Assembly (NCBI RefSeq): GCF_014697545.1
Contig: NZ_JACJSA010000001.1
Location: 496,001-560,000, forward strand
DNA length: 64,000 bases
Direction of reading: 5' to 3'
From: Oscillatoria sp. FACHB-1407
GTDB taxonomy: Bacteria; Cyanobacteriota; Cyanobacteriia; Elainellales; Elainellaceae
The position numbers were made by a program, and so were the translations under genes. Within the stretch, counting starts at the first letter, position 1. Each line of letters opens with the position of its first letter. The notes beneath the pieces are model-generated. The model was given only the letters and a program-made list of their open reading frames with translations, ran no database searches and was not told the origin of the DNA. Below, in pieces: positions 27,570 through 35,107 of the stretch.

Positions 27570-28823
27570 TCAGGAACAGGAGCATAACTCTCTTAATTGT
27601 TTTTCGACCCAAGTAGAGTTAAACACTTCTCGATAGATTGAGTTCTTGACTCGTAGCATTCCTTTTTGACTTTCAACCAGACCTGACAACAATAGCTCTG
27701 TTGATTCAAGGGTGTGATCCATTGGAACATTTGAAGAGCGCAGGATCTGGCGATATAGCTCTAATAGCCGCTGTGCCTGGCGTTTATTGCGTAGTAAGTA
27801 ATTTTGGATAGTCCGCAAATGTTCGGGTTGATCTTGCATTTCCCAATTCTGAATAATGTGCGATCGCACCAACTGCTCTACCCAGAGCAACTCAGTACCC
27901 GGTGGGAAAAAGGATCGATTCACTGAAATTTGGCTCTCTTGCACCACCAATTGACAGATTTTTTGTGTGAGAAAAGGCTGTCCTCCAGTCCACGCCAGGA
28001 TAGAGCGCAAGACAGCCTGGGGGTGATGAACCCACTCTAACAATCCTGCGATGAGTGGTTGGGCTTCGTGCTCCTGAAACCCTCGCAACTCCAGTAATCG
28101 TGGAGTATTGAAAGAGACATCCGTATCGTTGGTATCTATTTGAGCCATTGAACGCCGACTCACTAAACTCTGAGCAACCAAACTTGGATCAACTGAACTT
28201 TGGCTCACTGAGTTTTGACCAACCCAATTCTGGTTCGGCGAATCATAACCCACCAGATGATGCAGGTGAGCGACTCCAAACAACGCCCAGGTTAATCGAC
28301 TATAGGCAGAGCAGTAAACCCGTTTTTTATAGCATTCATAAATGAGTGTCAGAAAACCGTGAACTGTAAATGGCAAATCAAAAACACTATCAATCTCATC
28401 TACAAAGATACAAATCGATGCTTGTGGAAACTGAACTATCAGAATTTCTTCAAGCAATAAACTCAATCGTTGTAGTTCTGAAAAACGATTGTGGTTATTC
28501 CACCATTGGTTGAAGTTAATTGCTGTTAATAGTCCAAAATCATGTAGGAGTTCAAATGCAATACTCTTATACCACTGCGATCGCGTGATGTGCTGGCTCC
28601 CAATTCGAGCCATGTCTAACGAGGCACACACCACCCCCATTTGCTGTAGCTGGTGGCGCATTCTAACCCGTAAACTTGACTTGCCCATTTGGCGGGAGTT
28701 CAAAACGCAACACAGTTCTCCTGCCCGTAATGCCTGATAGAGATCGGTATCAGCTTGTCTGACAACATAACTGAGAGCATTCACTCTAAGGCTGCCACCA
28801 ACTTGATATGCATAACTATTCAT
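27570..28823 (-). CDS. AAA-like (PF14516-type) ATPase with short internal pentad repeats
   Basis: A 417-residue protein. An N-terminal peptide (YQVGGSLRVNALSYVVRQAD) leads into a P-loop: Walker A LNSRQMGKSSL and Walker B ICIFVDEIDS. The C-terminal half is a winged-helix-like region (VEQLVRSHIIQNWEMQDQP ... ELLLSGLVES). The protein fits the cyanobacterial AAA-like/STAND-related family seen in signalling and conflict systems. Residues about 198-227 are a low-complexity insert of six 5-residue repeats, of the pattern xSVxQ, coded by a 15-base repeat. No effector domain is visible. It overlaps the upstream AAA gene by eight bases, so the two are co-translated. Confidence 0.85.
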   Translation of the reverse strand: MNSYAYQVGGSLRVNALSYVVRQADTDLYQALRAGELCCVLNSRQMGKSSLRVRMRHQLQQMGVVCASLDMARIGSQHITRSQWYKSIAFELLHDFGLLTAINFNQWWNNHNRFSELQRLSLLLEEILIVQFPQASICIFVDEIDSVFDLPFTVHGFLTLIYECYKKRVYCSAYSRLTWALFGVAHLHHLVGYDSPNQNWVGQNSVSQSSVDPSLVAQSLVSRRSMAQIDTNDTDVSFNTPRLLELRGFQEHEAQPLIAGLLEWVHHPQAVLRSILAWTGGQPFLTQKICQLVVQESQISVNRSFFPPGTELLWVEQLVRSHIIQNWEMQDQPEHLRTIQNYLLRNKRQAQRLLELYRQILRSSNVPMDHTLESTELLLSGLVESQKGMLRVKNSIYREVFNSTWVEKQLRELCSCS

Positions 28824-30156
28824 TCTGGATCTCGGCTAATTGTAAATTAGCAAGCTGTGACCTGAAGTATTGTTGATACAGGTCACAACTGGGTCTGACT
28901 TCGTTGCCAGTGAGACGAATTAACCCCATACCTTCAAGCCTGTGGGCGATCGCTGCGTCCAGTTGCACTGCACGAGAGGCAGTAATGACATGGTGAAACG
29001 CCTCTAACAGTTCTGGTTGTTGACGTAGTGAATTCCAATGTCGATGCAAATGACCACTATAAATTCCGGCTTGAGTGGGGGCTTGTTGCAATAGGTTTGT
29101 TAACGAAAGACCTTCAACTTTGAGGTGATAAAACGCTAATTGTAATAGATAGGGATGTCCTCCAATTAAAGCTAGCAGGGGTTCTAAATCGGATAGGGTA
29201 ATGTCAAGTTGCTCTAATTCGTATCGTTGCATCAATTCATAGATTTGCGATCGATTAAAGCCCAGCAGTTGAATAGGCAAACCAACATTAAATGGGGATT
29301 GGCTCGGTTTTATAGGCATAGATGCCTCTGTTGAATGAGCAATGACCAATCGCAGTTTTTGCCATGTAAGTTGTTCTGCGGCTGTCTCATACCAGGTTCT
29401 CAATAAGGACAAGAAGTCTTGCGTGAGATCGGGGTATTCAAAGACGCGATCGACATCATCTATGGCTAATACCAGAGGATTGTTCAGTTCCTTCAACAGA
29501 TAGTCTTGAAAGTAGACTGTACAACTGACCTTGCTCCCAACTTCTTCATCCCAAAAATCGTCTATTTTGGGTTCCAAATACAACTGACGGCTGATATTAA
29601 TACAAAACCAACGTAAGAATTTGTTGAGCTGACGGAACAACTGGCTGTCTGCAATTTGTAGGTTAAGCATCGCCGTTTGTATCCCTTTACGTTTTGCCTG
29701 GGCGAGAATGCGATAAATGAGGGATGTTTTTCCGGTTTGGCGTGCTGCTTTAATGCGAATTAAGCTACCCGGTTGACTGATTTCAATGTTAGTCCGATCT
29801 TCGATGAGAGGATGACGGATATAAATACTGGAATGAAGTGGGACAGCACCACCCGGATATTCAATGCGATTAGAACTTTGAATTGCAGGTTGAAAAGGGA
29901 TTCCTCCAAGTTGATTGCGCCCTAGAATGAGCTTAATATTTTTCTTAGTAACCTTCTCTTCTAAAGCTTCTGAAAGCAAGCTCCACAATTGGGAGCCAAC
30001 TTCTTTAACATAATCCAGGTCATACCCTGCCTCAAGAGCAATTTCTCGATATAGCTTGCCAACCCAAGATTCCAGAAAAATAATCTCCTGAATGGAGTTC
30101 AAGGACTTCGGTTCCAGGAGTTGCTTAACAATATTTAATGCTTCTTGTGCCGTCAT
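28816..30156 (-). CDS. AAA-like ATPase with N-terminal vMAP-type helix-turn-helix region
   Basis: A 446-residue protein. Residues 1-85 (ALNIVKQLLEPKSLNSIQEI, GYDLDYVKEVGSQLW) match the N-terminal region of vWA-MoxR-associated proteins (vMAP). A P-loop follows: Walker A AARQTGKTSLI, Walker B LVLAIDDVDRV; then a winged-helix end. It is a paralogue of the overlapping downstream protein, sharing the IKAARQTGKTS / LNSRQMGKSS arrangement. vMAP-type N termini occur in predicted ternary conflict systems with an effector or GTPase partner; none is adjacent, so the partner may be the downstream AAA protein itself or encoded elsewhere. Confidence 0.85.
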   Translation of the reverse strand: MTAQEALNIVKQLLEPKSLNSIQEIIFLESWVGKLYREIALEAGYDLDYVKEVGSQLWSLLSEALEEKVTKKNIKLILGRNQLGGIPFQPAIQSSNRIEYPGGAVPLHSSIYIRHPLIEDRTNIEISQPGSLIRIKAARQTGKTSLIYRILAQAKRKGIQTAMLNLQIADSQLFRQLNKFLRWFCINISRQLYLEPKIDDFWDEEVGSKVSCTVYFQDYLLKELNNPLVLAIDDVDRVFEYPDLTQDFLSLLRTWYETAAEQLTWQKLRLVIAHSTEASMPIKPSQSPFNVGLPIQLLGFNRSQIYELMQRYELEQLDITLSDLEPLLALIGGHPYLLQLAFYHLKVEGLSLTNLLQQAPTQAGIYSGHLHRHWNSLRQQPELLEAFHHVITASRAVQLDAAIAHRLEGMGLIRLTGNEVRPSCDLYQQYFRSQLANLQLAEIQNE

Positions 30157-30821
30157 TTGTCAGACTTGGATTTTAGGCAAAATTGGATCAAACAATGATT
30201 TTGCCCCAACTATCGCACTAAGCTGAACTACAGATTGACTTTTCCTAACTAATTCCTACTTTATTCACACTTTTAAGCTAACGCTTAATAAGGTTTACCC
30301 ACTTTTCTTCACAAAACAAACCTATTTACGTACTTTAAAATTTTGATGGTAGCAAATTACACTTGTTTAATTTAGGGTTTTAGGCTAAACCACCTTTAGC
30401 AAGGGCGTTGAATTGCCCTGCACACTTACTCTCTTTACCCACCCTATCCCTCTAGATAGATGCGGTATTAGGGTCAGCTGGATATGTTTTATTTGGGGTA
30501 TCGTTTCAACTTTATAGATAGCATTGTGCAGACTTTAGAAGTGTTTCGCTGTATGGTGCAGGTCATGAAGTCGGGTTTAGTAGATTTAAGTTCAGTCTTT
30601 AAACCTTATTTGTATTGATCGTCTCCACGATTTGTCATAAGCGAGACTAGGTTAAGCGGGAACTCCTTCGATTAGAGAGAAAGAAGGAGTAACGTTTCAA
30701 AATCTTGCTTTGTTAAACAATGCTGTCCAAGTTATCAGGCAAATTAAGGGCGATCGCCCCTGCAACCCATCAGCTATTTCTATTTAAATAATTGCCTCGA
30801 TTTAACTTATCAACCTTGCAT
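30157..30821. other. 665-bp intergenic region, nothing specific
   Basis: AT-rich and gene-free between a leftward AAA gene and a rightward response regulator gene, so both promoters should be here. No repeat family, hairpin or RNA was recognised apart from a gggcgatcgcccc palindrome near 30748. Confidence 0.4.
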
Positions 30822-31223
30822 ATGAAGACTATTTTGGTGATTGAAGATGACAGATTTAATCGAGAGAATTTGTTAGCCATATTAGAGTTTTCAGGATTTC
30901 ATGCGATCGGCGCAGAGCACGGTCTGATTGGTCTGCAACAGGCTCAAACGTTATTACCAGATCTGATCATTTGCGATGTTGTGATGCCTAAGTTAGATGG
31001 TTTTGGTGTTTTACAGGCACTTCGGTGCAACCCCAAAACCGCATCAATTCCAATTGTGTTTCTCTCTGCTAAGGCGGACAACGCTGATATCAGAAAAGCG
31101 ATCGATTTAGGGGTGGATGAATATTTAGTAAAACCCTTTACGATCACTACCCTGGTTCAAACGATTTTTCCCTATTTGGACGGTTATCAAGTGTCTTCTC
31201 ATGCCTTGACTAACCAAACTTAA
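30822..31223 (+). CDS. Orphan single-domain response regulator
   Basis: A 133-residue CheY-like receiver. The acidic pair Asp9-Asp10, phosphoacceptor Asp52 (IICDVVMPKLDG), Ser/Thr in VFLSAKA and Lys in VDEYLVKPF are all present. The frame extends ten codons to a TTG, but the ATG at 30822 opens the standard strand KTILVIEDD. There is no output domain and no adjacent kinase, so it probably relays or competes for phosphate. Confidence 0.92.
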   Translation: MKTILVIEDDRFNRENLLAILEFSGFHAIGAEHGLIGLQQAQTLLPDLIICDVVMPKLDGFGVLQALRCNPKTASIPIVFLSAKADNADIRKAIDLGVDEYLVKPFTITTLVQTIFPYLDGYQVSSHALTNQT

Positions 31224-31295
31224 AGCTACCTTCAACTGCCACTGTGCAGGGTTCCACCCCCACACCCCGTCTTAACCAACCCTCTGGTTGCTATA

Positions 31296-31805
31296 TCAGT
31301 TAACCGAGGGCAAGGTTGTAAAGATTTGGGAGATAACTTGTTTGGCTTTGTTATCTAAAGAAACCCAATCCACTTCGCCTGTGTCTGCTTCAATTAAGTT
31401 TGTATCGATATCAACGGTGGGATTGTCGGACAAATTGACAACAGGGTTATAGTTGCGGAAACAGATTTGATAGCAAAGTTGCCACAGGTCAACTGTCACC
31501 TCGCGATCGCCCTTTTGTAAGCAGAGATAGTAACCCGGATGAGGCTGGGGCAGTTGGGCTAGCGTTGCTTGAATCTCGGTTCGGCGTTCTGGAGAGGCAG
31601 TTTGCAACTCATTTTGCAGCGTAGTCACCGTTGCTTTGATGTCGTCAGGGGTATTCTCTGCCCAAATTGGCACTTCCTGATAGGTGCCACGCCAGGATGA
31701 CTGGTCTAGCTCCTTGCGGAGGTTGTCAACGACCCGAATAAAAACGGGTTGCATGAGTTGTTCTGCCTGTTGCCACGCGATCGTGCTTGCAAACTTCGGC
31801 ATCAT
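31296..31805 (-). CDS. Conserved unknown protein, third gene of a small operon
   Basis: A 169-residue soluble protein, not assigned to a known family. It starts MMPKFASTIAWQQAEQLMQP and has a central helical part and a C terminus with FRNYNPVVNLSDNPT and aromatic residues. A strong AAAGGAGG site 9 bases before the ATG supports the start. The upstream gene ends 15 bases before it, so it is the last gene of a three-gene leftward operon (DUF4168, 86-residue unknown, this one). Confidence 0.7.
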   Translation of the reverse strand: MMPKFASTIAWQQAEQLMQPVFIRVVDNLRKELDQSSWRGTYQEVPIWAENTPDDIKATVTTLQNELQTASPERRTEIQATLAQLPQPHPGYYLCLQKGDREVTVDLWQLCYQICFRNYNPVVNLSDNPTVDIDTNLIEADTGEVDWVSLDNKAKQVISQIFTTLPSVN

Positions 31806-31820
31806 GGGCGATCGCCTCCT

Positions 31821-32081
31821 TTATGCGTGTCGATTGACTTCCTGTTGCAGCCATGGGTCAACAGGTTGCCCATCTCGACGGCGCAACTCGATTTCGACCA
31901 CCATCACCAAGCCTGAACCGGGCGGAGCAGGGTGCTGATGAAACAGAATCTCATAGGCATTTGGGTCTTCTTTGCGTTCTCTCAGCCAATCTTGAACCTT
32001 GGTCGTCGCAAAGAAAGACTGCCCCTGCTCAAACATGCGGGTGATTTGCATTTGCAGGGTATAGGGGTTAAACCGGGGCAT
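31821..32081 (-). CDS. Small conserved unknown protein
   Basis: An 86-residue protein, not recognised (MPRFNPYTLQMQITRMFEQG, then EILFHQHPAPPGSG). Mixed hydrophobic and charged, no signal peptide. It lies 25 bases after the DUF4168 gene and 15 bases before the 169-residue unknown, so it is probably expressed with both. Confidence 0.7.
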   Translation of the reverse strand: MPRFNPYTLQMQITRMFEQGQSFFATTKVQDWLRERKEDPNAYEILFHQHPAPPGSGLVMVVEIELRRRDGQPVDPWLQQEVNRHA

Positions 32082-32106
32082 GGTGTTAAACGGAGATCGA
32101 TTTGAG

Positions 32107-32616
32107 TTAAGGATTGCCCTGCTGGAGCCGCATGATCTCGCGTTGAATCACCGGAGCCAAACTGGGGTTAGACTGCATTGTGACTGTAATTGTATTAAAT
32201 CGGTTGATGGTCAGGTTGTTTCTCTCAACAATTTGAGTGGCTCGGTTGCAATAGTTTACAGCGATTTGGCGGATGTTTTGGCTGAGGTTGTTCAGGCTAT
32301 TGGGGCGATGGCAGGCGATCGGTGGCACTTGCCCAGAGCCTAAAATCCGCTTGATCTCATCATAAGCGGCTTGGCGGATTGGCTCAATTGCCAAGACCGA
32401 GCGAGCATAACTCTGGATCTCTTCATTGCTGATGTTAGCGACCGACTGACCATAAGCCGCACGATCCAACGTTACAGCAGCAGAACCATCTTGTGAAAGG
32501 TGCAACGTAGGCACCCATCCTGCCAGTAGACCCACGATGGAAGCCATACCTGTTAGAAGCGATCGCACCAACAATCGTTTGAAAACGCGATGGGATGAGC
32601 GCAGAGAGTTGATCAT
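32107..32616 (-). CDS. DUF4168 family exported protein
   Basis: A 169-residue protein with an N-terminal hydrophobic stretch (about residues 16-36) and a DUF4168 domain: ISNEEIQSYARSVLAIEPIR, AYDEIKRI, IRQIAVNYCNRA. These proteins are found in cyanobacterial envelopes and have no known activity. It is the first gene of a leftward operon. Confidence 0.85.
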   Translation of the reverse strand: MINSLRSSHRVFKRLLVRSLLTGMASIVGLLAGWVPTLHLSQDGSAAVTLDRAAYGQSVANISNEEIQSYARSVLAIEPIRQAAYDEIKRILGSGQVPPIACHRPNSLNNLSQNIRQIAVNYCNRATQIVERNNLTINRFNTITVTMQSNPSLAPVIQREIMRLQQGNP

Positions 32617-32903
32617 ATTAGGATGTTAAATCGGTAACAGCTCTAGACTGGAGACACTAAAGACGCATTTGAGGGCTTTATATCGTTTTGAACTATTTTA
32701 GGCAAGGGAAGTTCCAGTCCCCTCCATCAATTTAAAGAGAAGGGTGGAAAGTATTTTTACTCACTATTATGAAGCGAAGTCGTCTTAAAAGTGAGTAGTG
32801 GGGATCAGGGAATTAAATCGTCAGAAGGGTGAGGATAAAAGTAAGGAAAAAGCAGAAAAGTAAGGTTACATCTTACACCTTTCCCACTGATGGCAAGTAG
32901 TAA

Positions 32904-33887
32904 CTATCTCCGCATTGTTTGACATAGCTCAATCACTTTTGTTTGAAATAGCTCTAATTCATTGGCTCCTTGCTTCAATCCGGACTCTAGTTCCAGCAAG
33001 ATGGGTAGAGTTTGAGACAGAGCCTCCAGGGACAGCGATTTCACATCTTTTTGCAAGAAGTAGATTTGTTTGGGATTGTTGATTTCTGCTGCTCGTGCGA
33101 TTTCTCGCTCATCTCGCTCACCTGACTCGGTCATGAGTTTGATCCACAGCCAGGTACGAAAGCGACCAATCAGCGTCTTGACGATCATCAGTGGAACTTC
33201 GTTGCGACGAAACAGATCGGAGATCAGCGTCAGAGCCCTGGCGGTATTGCCCTGTCGAATGGCATCTGCCAGTTGCAAGCTGTTTTGAGTCGAAGCTGTG
33301 ACTAGAGTAGCGATCGCCTCCTCGCTCAAGGGTTGCGACCCAGAACCCCCATAAAGCCGTAATTTCTCCAGTTCACTAAATAGCTGTCGGGTGTCATTGC
33401 CCACGGCCTCCGCCAACATCTGCGTTGCGGTTGGGGTCAGCTTAACCCCCACCTCCTGAGCCGCTTGTTTGACTTGAGTCACCAGTTGATCCGTTTTCCA
33501 GGGAGAAATCGCCGCAAACTCTCGAATTTCAGCGTGTTTCTGGAGCAGCTTAGTGGATTTAATGCGTCCATCCGGCTTATTTGTTGCGGTCAATAGCAAC
33601 ACTGTCGTTTCTGGAATCAGAGGCAAGGTGCGCTCTAACTCTGATAACAAATCCTCAGAACATCGGACACAAACCGTTGTATCGACTAGCCAGACCAATC
33701 GACTGCCACTGCCGAAGGGTGGGGTCATCGCCTGGTTGAGGGCTTGAACGACGGCATTCGGCTGTTCTGGGGAGATTTTGTCGTAGTTGAAACTTGCCCA
33801 GTCGGCATCGAGGGTGCGATCGCGCAGAGCAGTCACCGCACGGTTGAGGGCAAAGTCGTCGTCACCCCAGTATAAGTAGATGGGCAT
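32904..33887 (-). CDS. holA: DNA polymerase III delta subunit
   Basis: A 327-residue clamp-loader subunit that opens the beta sliding clamp. The start MPIYLYWGDDDFALNRAV, a AAA-like middle (LVWLVDTTVCVRCSEDLLSE, LLLTATNKPDGR) without a working Walker A, and the C-terminal collar (RTWLWIKLM, ELESGLKQGANELELFQTKV) fit the family and length. The leader immediately before the ATG is a purine/pyrimidine heptamer array lacking a Shine-Dalgarno site. Confidence 0.93.
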   Translation of the reverse strand: MPIYLYWGDDDFALNRAVTALRDRTLDADWASFNYDKISPEQPNAVVQALNQAMTPPFGSGSRLVWLVDTTVCVRCSEDLLSELERTLPLIPETTVLLLTATNKPDGRIKSTKLLQKHAEIREFAAISPWKTDQLVTQVKQAAQEVGVKLTPTATQMLAEAVGNDTRQLFSELEKLRLYGGSGSQPLSEEAIATLVTASTQNSLQLADAIRQGNTARALTLISDLFRRNEVPLMIVKTLIGRFRTWLWIKLMTESGERDEREIARAAEINNPKQIYFLQKDVKSLSLEALSQTLPILLELESGLKQGANELELFQTKVIELCQTMRR

Positions 33888-33945
33888 GGAAGTAGGGAGT
33901 GGGGAATGGGGAGTAGGGAGTAGGAAGTGAGAGTAGGAGGGTGAA
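33888..33945. repeat. Heptamer array (AGTAGGG/AGTGGGG/AATGGGG) in the holA leader
   Basis: Seven-base units of related sequence directly upstream of the holA ATG. On the transcribed strand the leader is almost all pyrimidine near the start codon. Similar units recur at 55690-55790. Confidence 0.8.
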
Positions 33946-34108
33946 GGGGTGGAGGAAGGCGATTAGCGTGACTGAACGAAAAGGTTGGGAAAAGAGGGGT
34001 TTCGATGGATTTCACCAGTTTGCCCAATAGAAAAGAAGCAATTCTTGAGGTTATGATAATAGTGGATCTTAGGATGCGTTAATTACTTAGCTTACAAGAA
34101 GATTTAGA

Positions 34109-34375
34109 ATGGCTGTTAAATTCCGTGAAAAAGCATTAATGGCTTATGAAACGATGCCAATTAATCAAAAAGACAAGGTATCTCAAATCATAAAGCTATT
34201 GAATATTAACAATCAACAGAGCCTAAAACCACATAAATTGCATAAGCTAAATGGTGAAGGTTTAGAAACATGGGTGGTCAGAGTAGATCCAACTATACGT
34301 TTATTGTTTACTGAGATAGACAAGGATTTTTTAATTATCGATATTATCGACCGTGCAAAGAGAGATTATCAGTGA
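34109..34375 (+). CDS. RelE/ParE-like small protein
   Basis: An 88-residue protein with the RelE/ParE fold pattern: two N-terminal helices (REKALMAYETMPINQKDKVSQ), then strands KPHKLHKLNG, LETWVVRVDPTIRLLF and FLIIDIIDRAKRDYQ. Toxins of this superfamily cut mRNA or poison gyrase, but the catalytic residues are too variable to judge here. No antitoxin gene is adjacent. Instead it overlaps the next gene, a Shedu-like nuclease, by four bases (GTGA), implying co-translation. Both genes are visibly AT-richer than their neighbours and lack HIP1 sites, suggesting recent transfer. Confidence 0.75.
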   Translation: MAVKFREKALMAYETMPINQKDKVSQIIKLLNINNQQSLKPHKLHKLNGEGLETWVVRVDPTIRLLFTEIDKDFLIIDIIDRAKRDYQ

Positions 34376-35031
34376 TAAATCTGATTTCTTATAACTTTAA
34401 TATCAAGGAATGTGAGACGCAGCTTCAGGAATTTGAGAGCTTTTTGAAGGAGAACCCAGCAATTAAAGAAAGTGGTGAAAACGGTTTACAAAAGTTCTTC
34501 GCGGCCCGCCCAAACTTAATTTTGCTGTTAGGGTCCTGGCATTTCGGACTAGAGCCAGCTTACTATAAGCCTGAGTTAAACTTATTTGGTAATGAGTTCA
34601 GATCTGACTTTGTAGTCGCTGACAAGCAAAAGAAAAAGTTTGTTTTTGTTGAATTTGAAGATGCTGATAGAGATAGTATTTTTAAGCGAAAGGGAAGAAG
34701 TTCTGACATAGCCAATAGTAGTTATGAGTGGTCTCCTAGATACGAGCATGGGGTGAGCCAAATTGTTGATTGGTATTACAGGTTAGATGATTTAGAGAGA
34801 ACGAACAGGTTTGAGGAGTATTTTGGTCGTCGTCAGATTAGCTACACTGGCTTGTTGGTTATTGGAAGAGATCATTTCGTTCATGAATCTGGATTGATGC
34901 AGAGATTTCGATGGCGATCAAGTAAGACGGTTATTAACAGTAAACTACTTCATTGCATGACCTTTGATCAATTACTTGAAGAGTCCTTAGAAAAGATCGC
35001 TACGTTAAAGAATAGTGACCAGTTGGATTAA
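34372..35031 (+). CDS. Shedu-like (DUF4263) putative nuclease
   Basis: A 219-residue protein. After a helical N-terminal part (ESFLKENPAIKESGENGLQK, FFAARPNLILLLG) comes a PD-(D/E)XK-like core: RSDFVVADKQKKK and FVFVEFEDADRD, in which the usual ExK motif reads ExE. This layout matches the Shedu (SduA/DUF4263) antiviral nuclease family. It starts with GTG overlapping the stop codon of the RelE-like gene. Later residues (YEHGVSQIVDWYYRLDDLERTNR, TGLLVIGRD) fit the family's C-terminal part. A defence or toxin role is probable; activity depends on whether the ExE variant still binds metal. Confidence 0.78.
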   Translation: MINLISYNFNIKECETQLQEFESFLKENPAIKESGENGLQKFFAARPNLILLLGSWHFGLEPAYYKPELNLFGNEFRSDFVVADKQKKKFVFVEFEDADRDSIFKRKGRSSDIANSSYEWSPRYEHGVSQIVDWYYRLDDLERTNRFEEYFGRRQISYTGLLVIGRDHFVHESGLMQRFRWRSSKTVINSKLLHCMTFDQLLEESLEKIATLKNSDQLD

Positions 35032-35107
35032 CATTACCCTACCGTTGCTTTCCTAAACGGTTTAATAGAAATCAAAAAGACGTCACAACACCTTATAGCG
35101 GTTTTCG

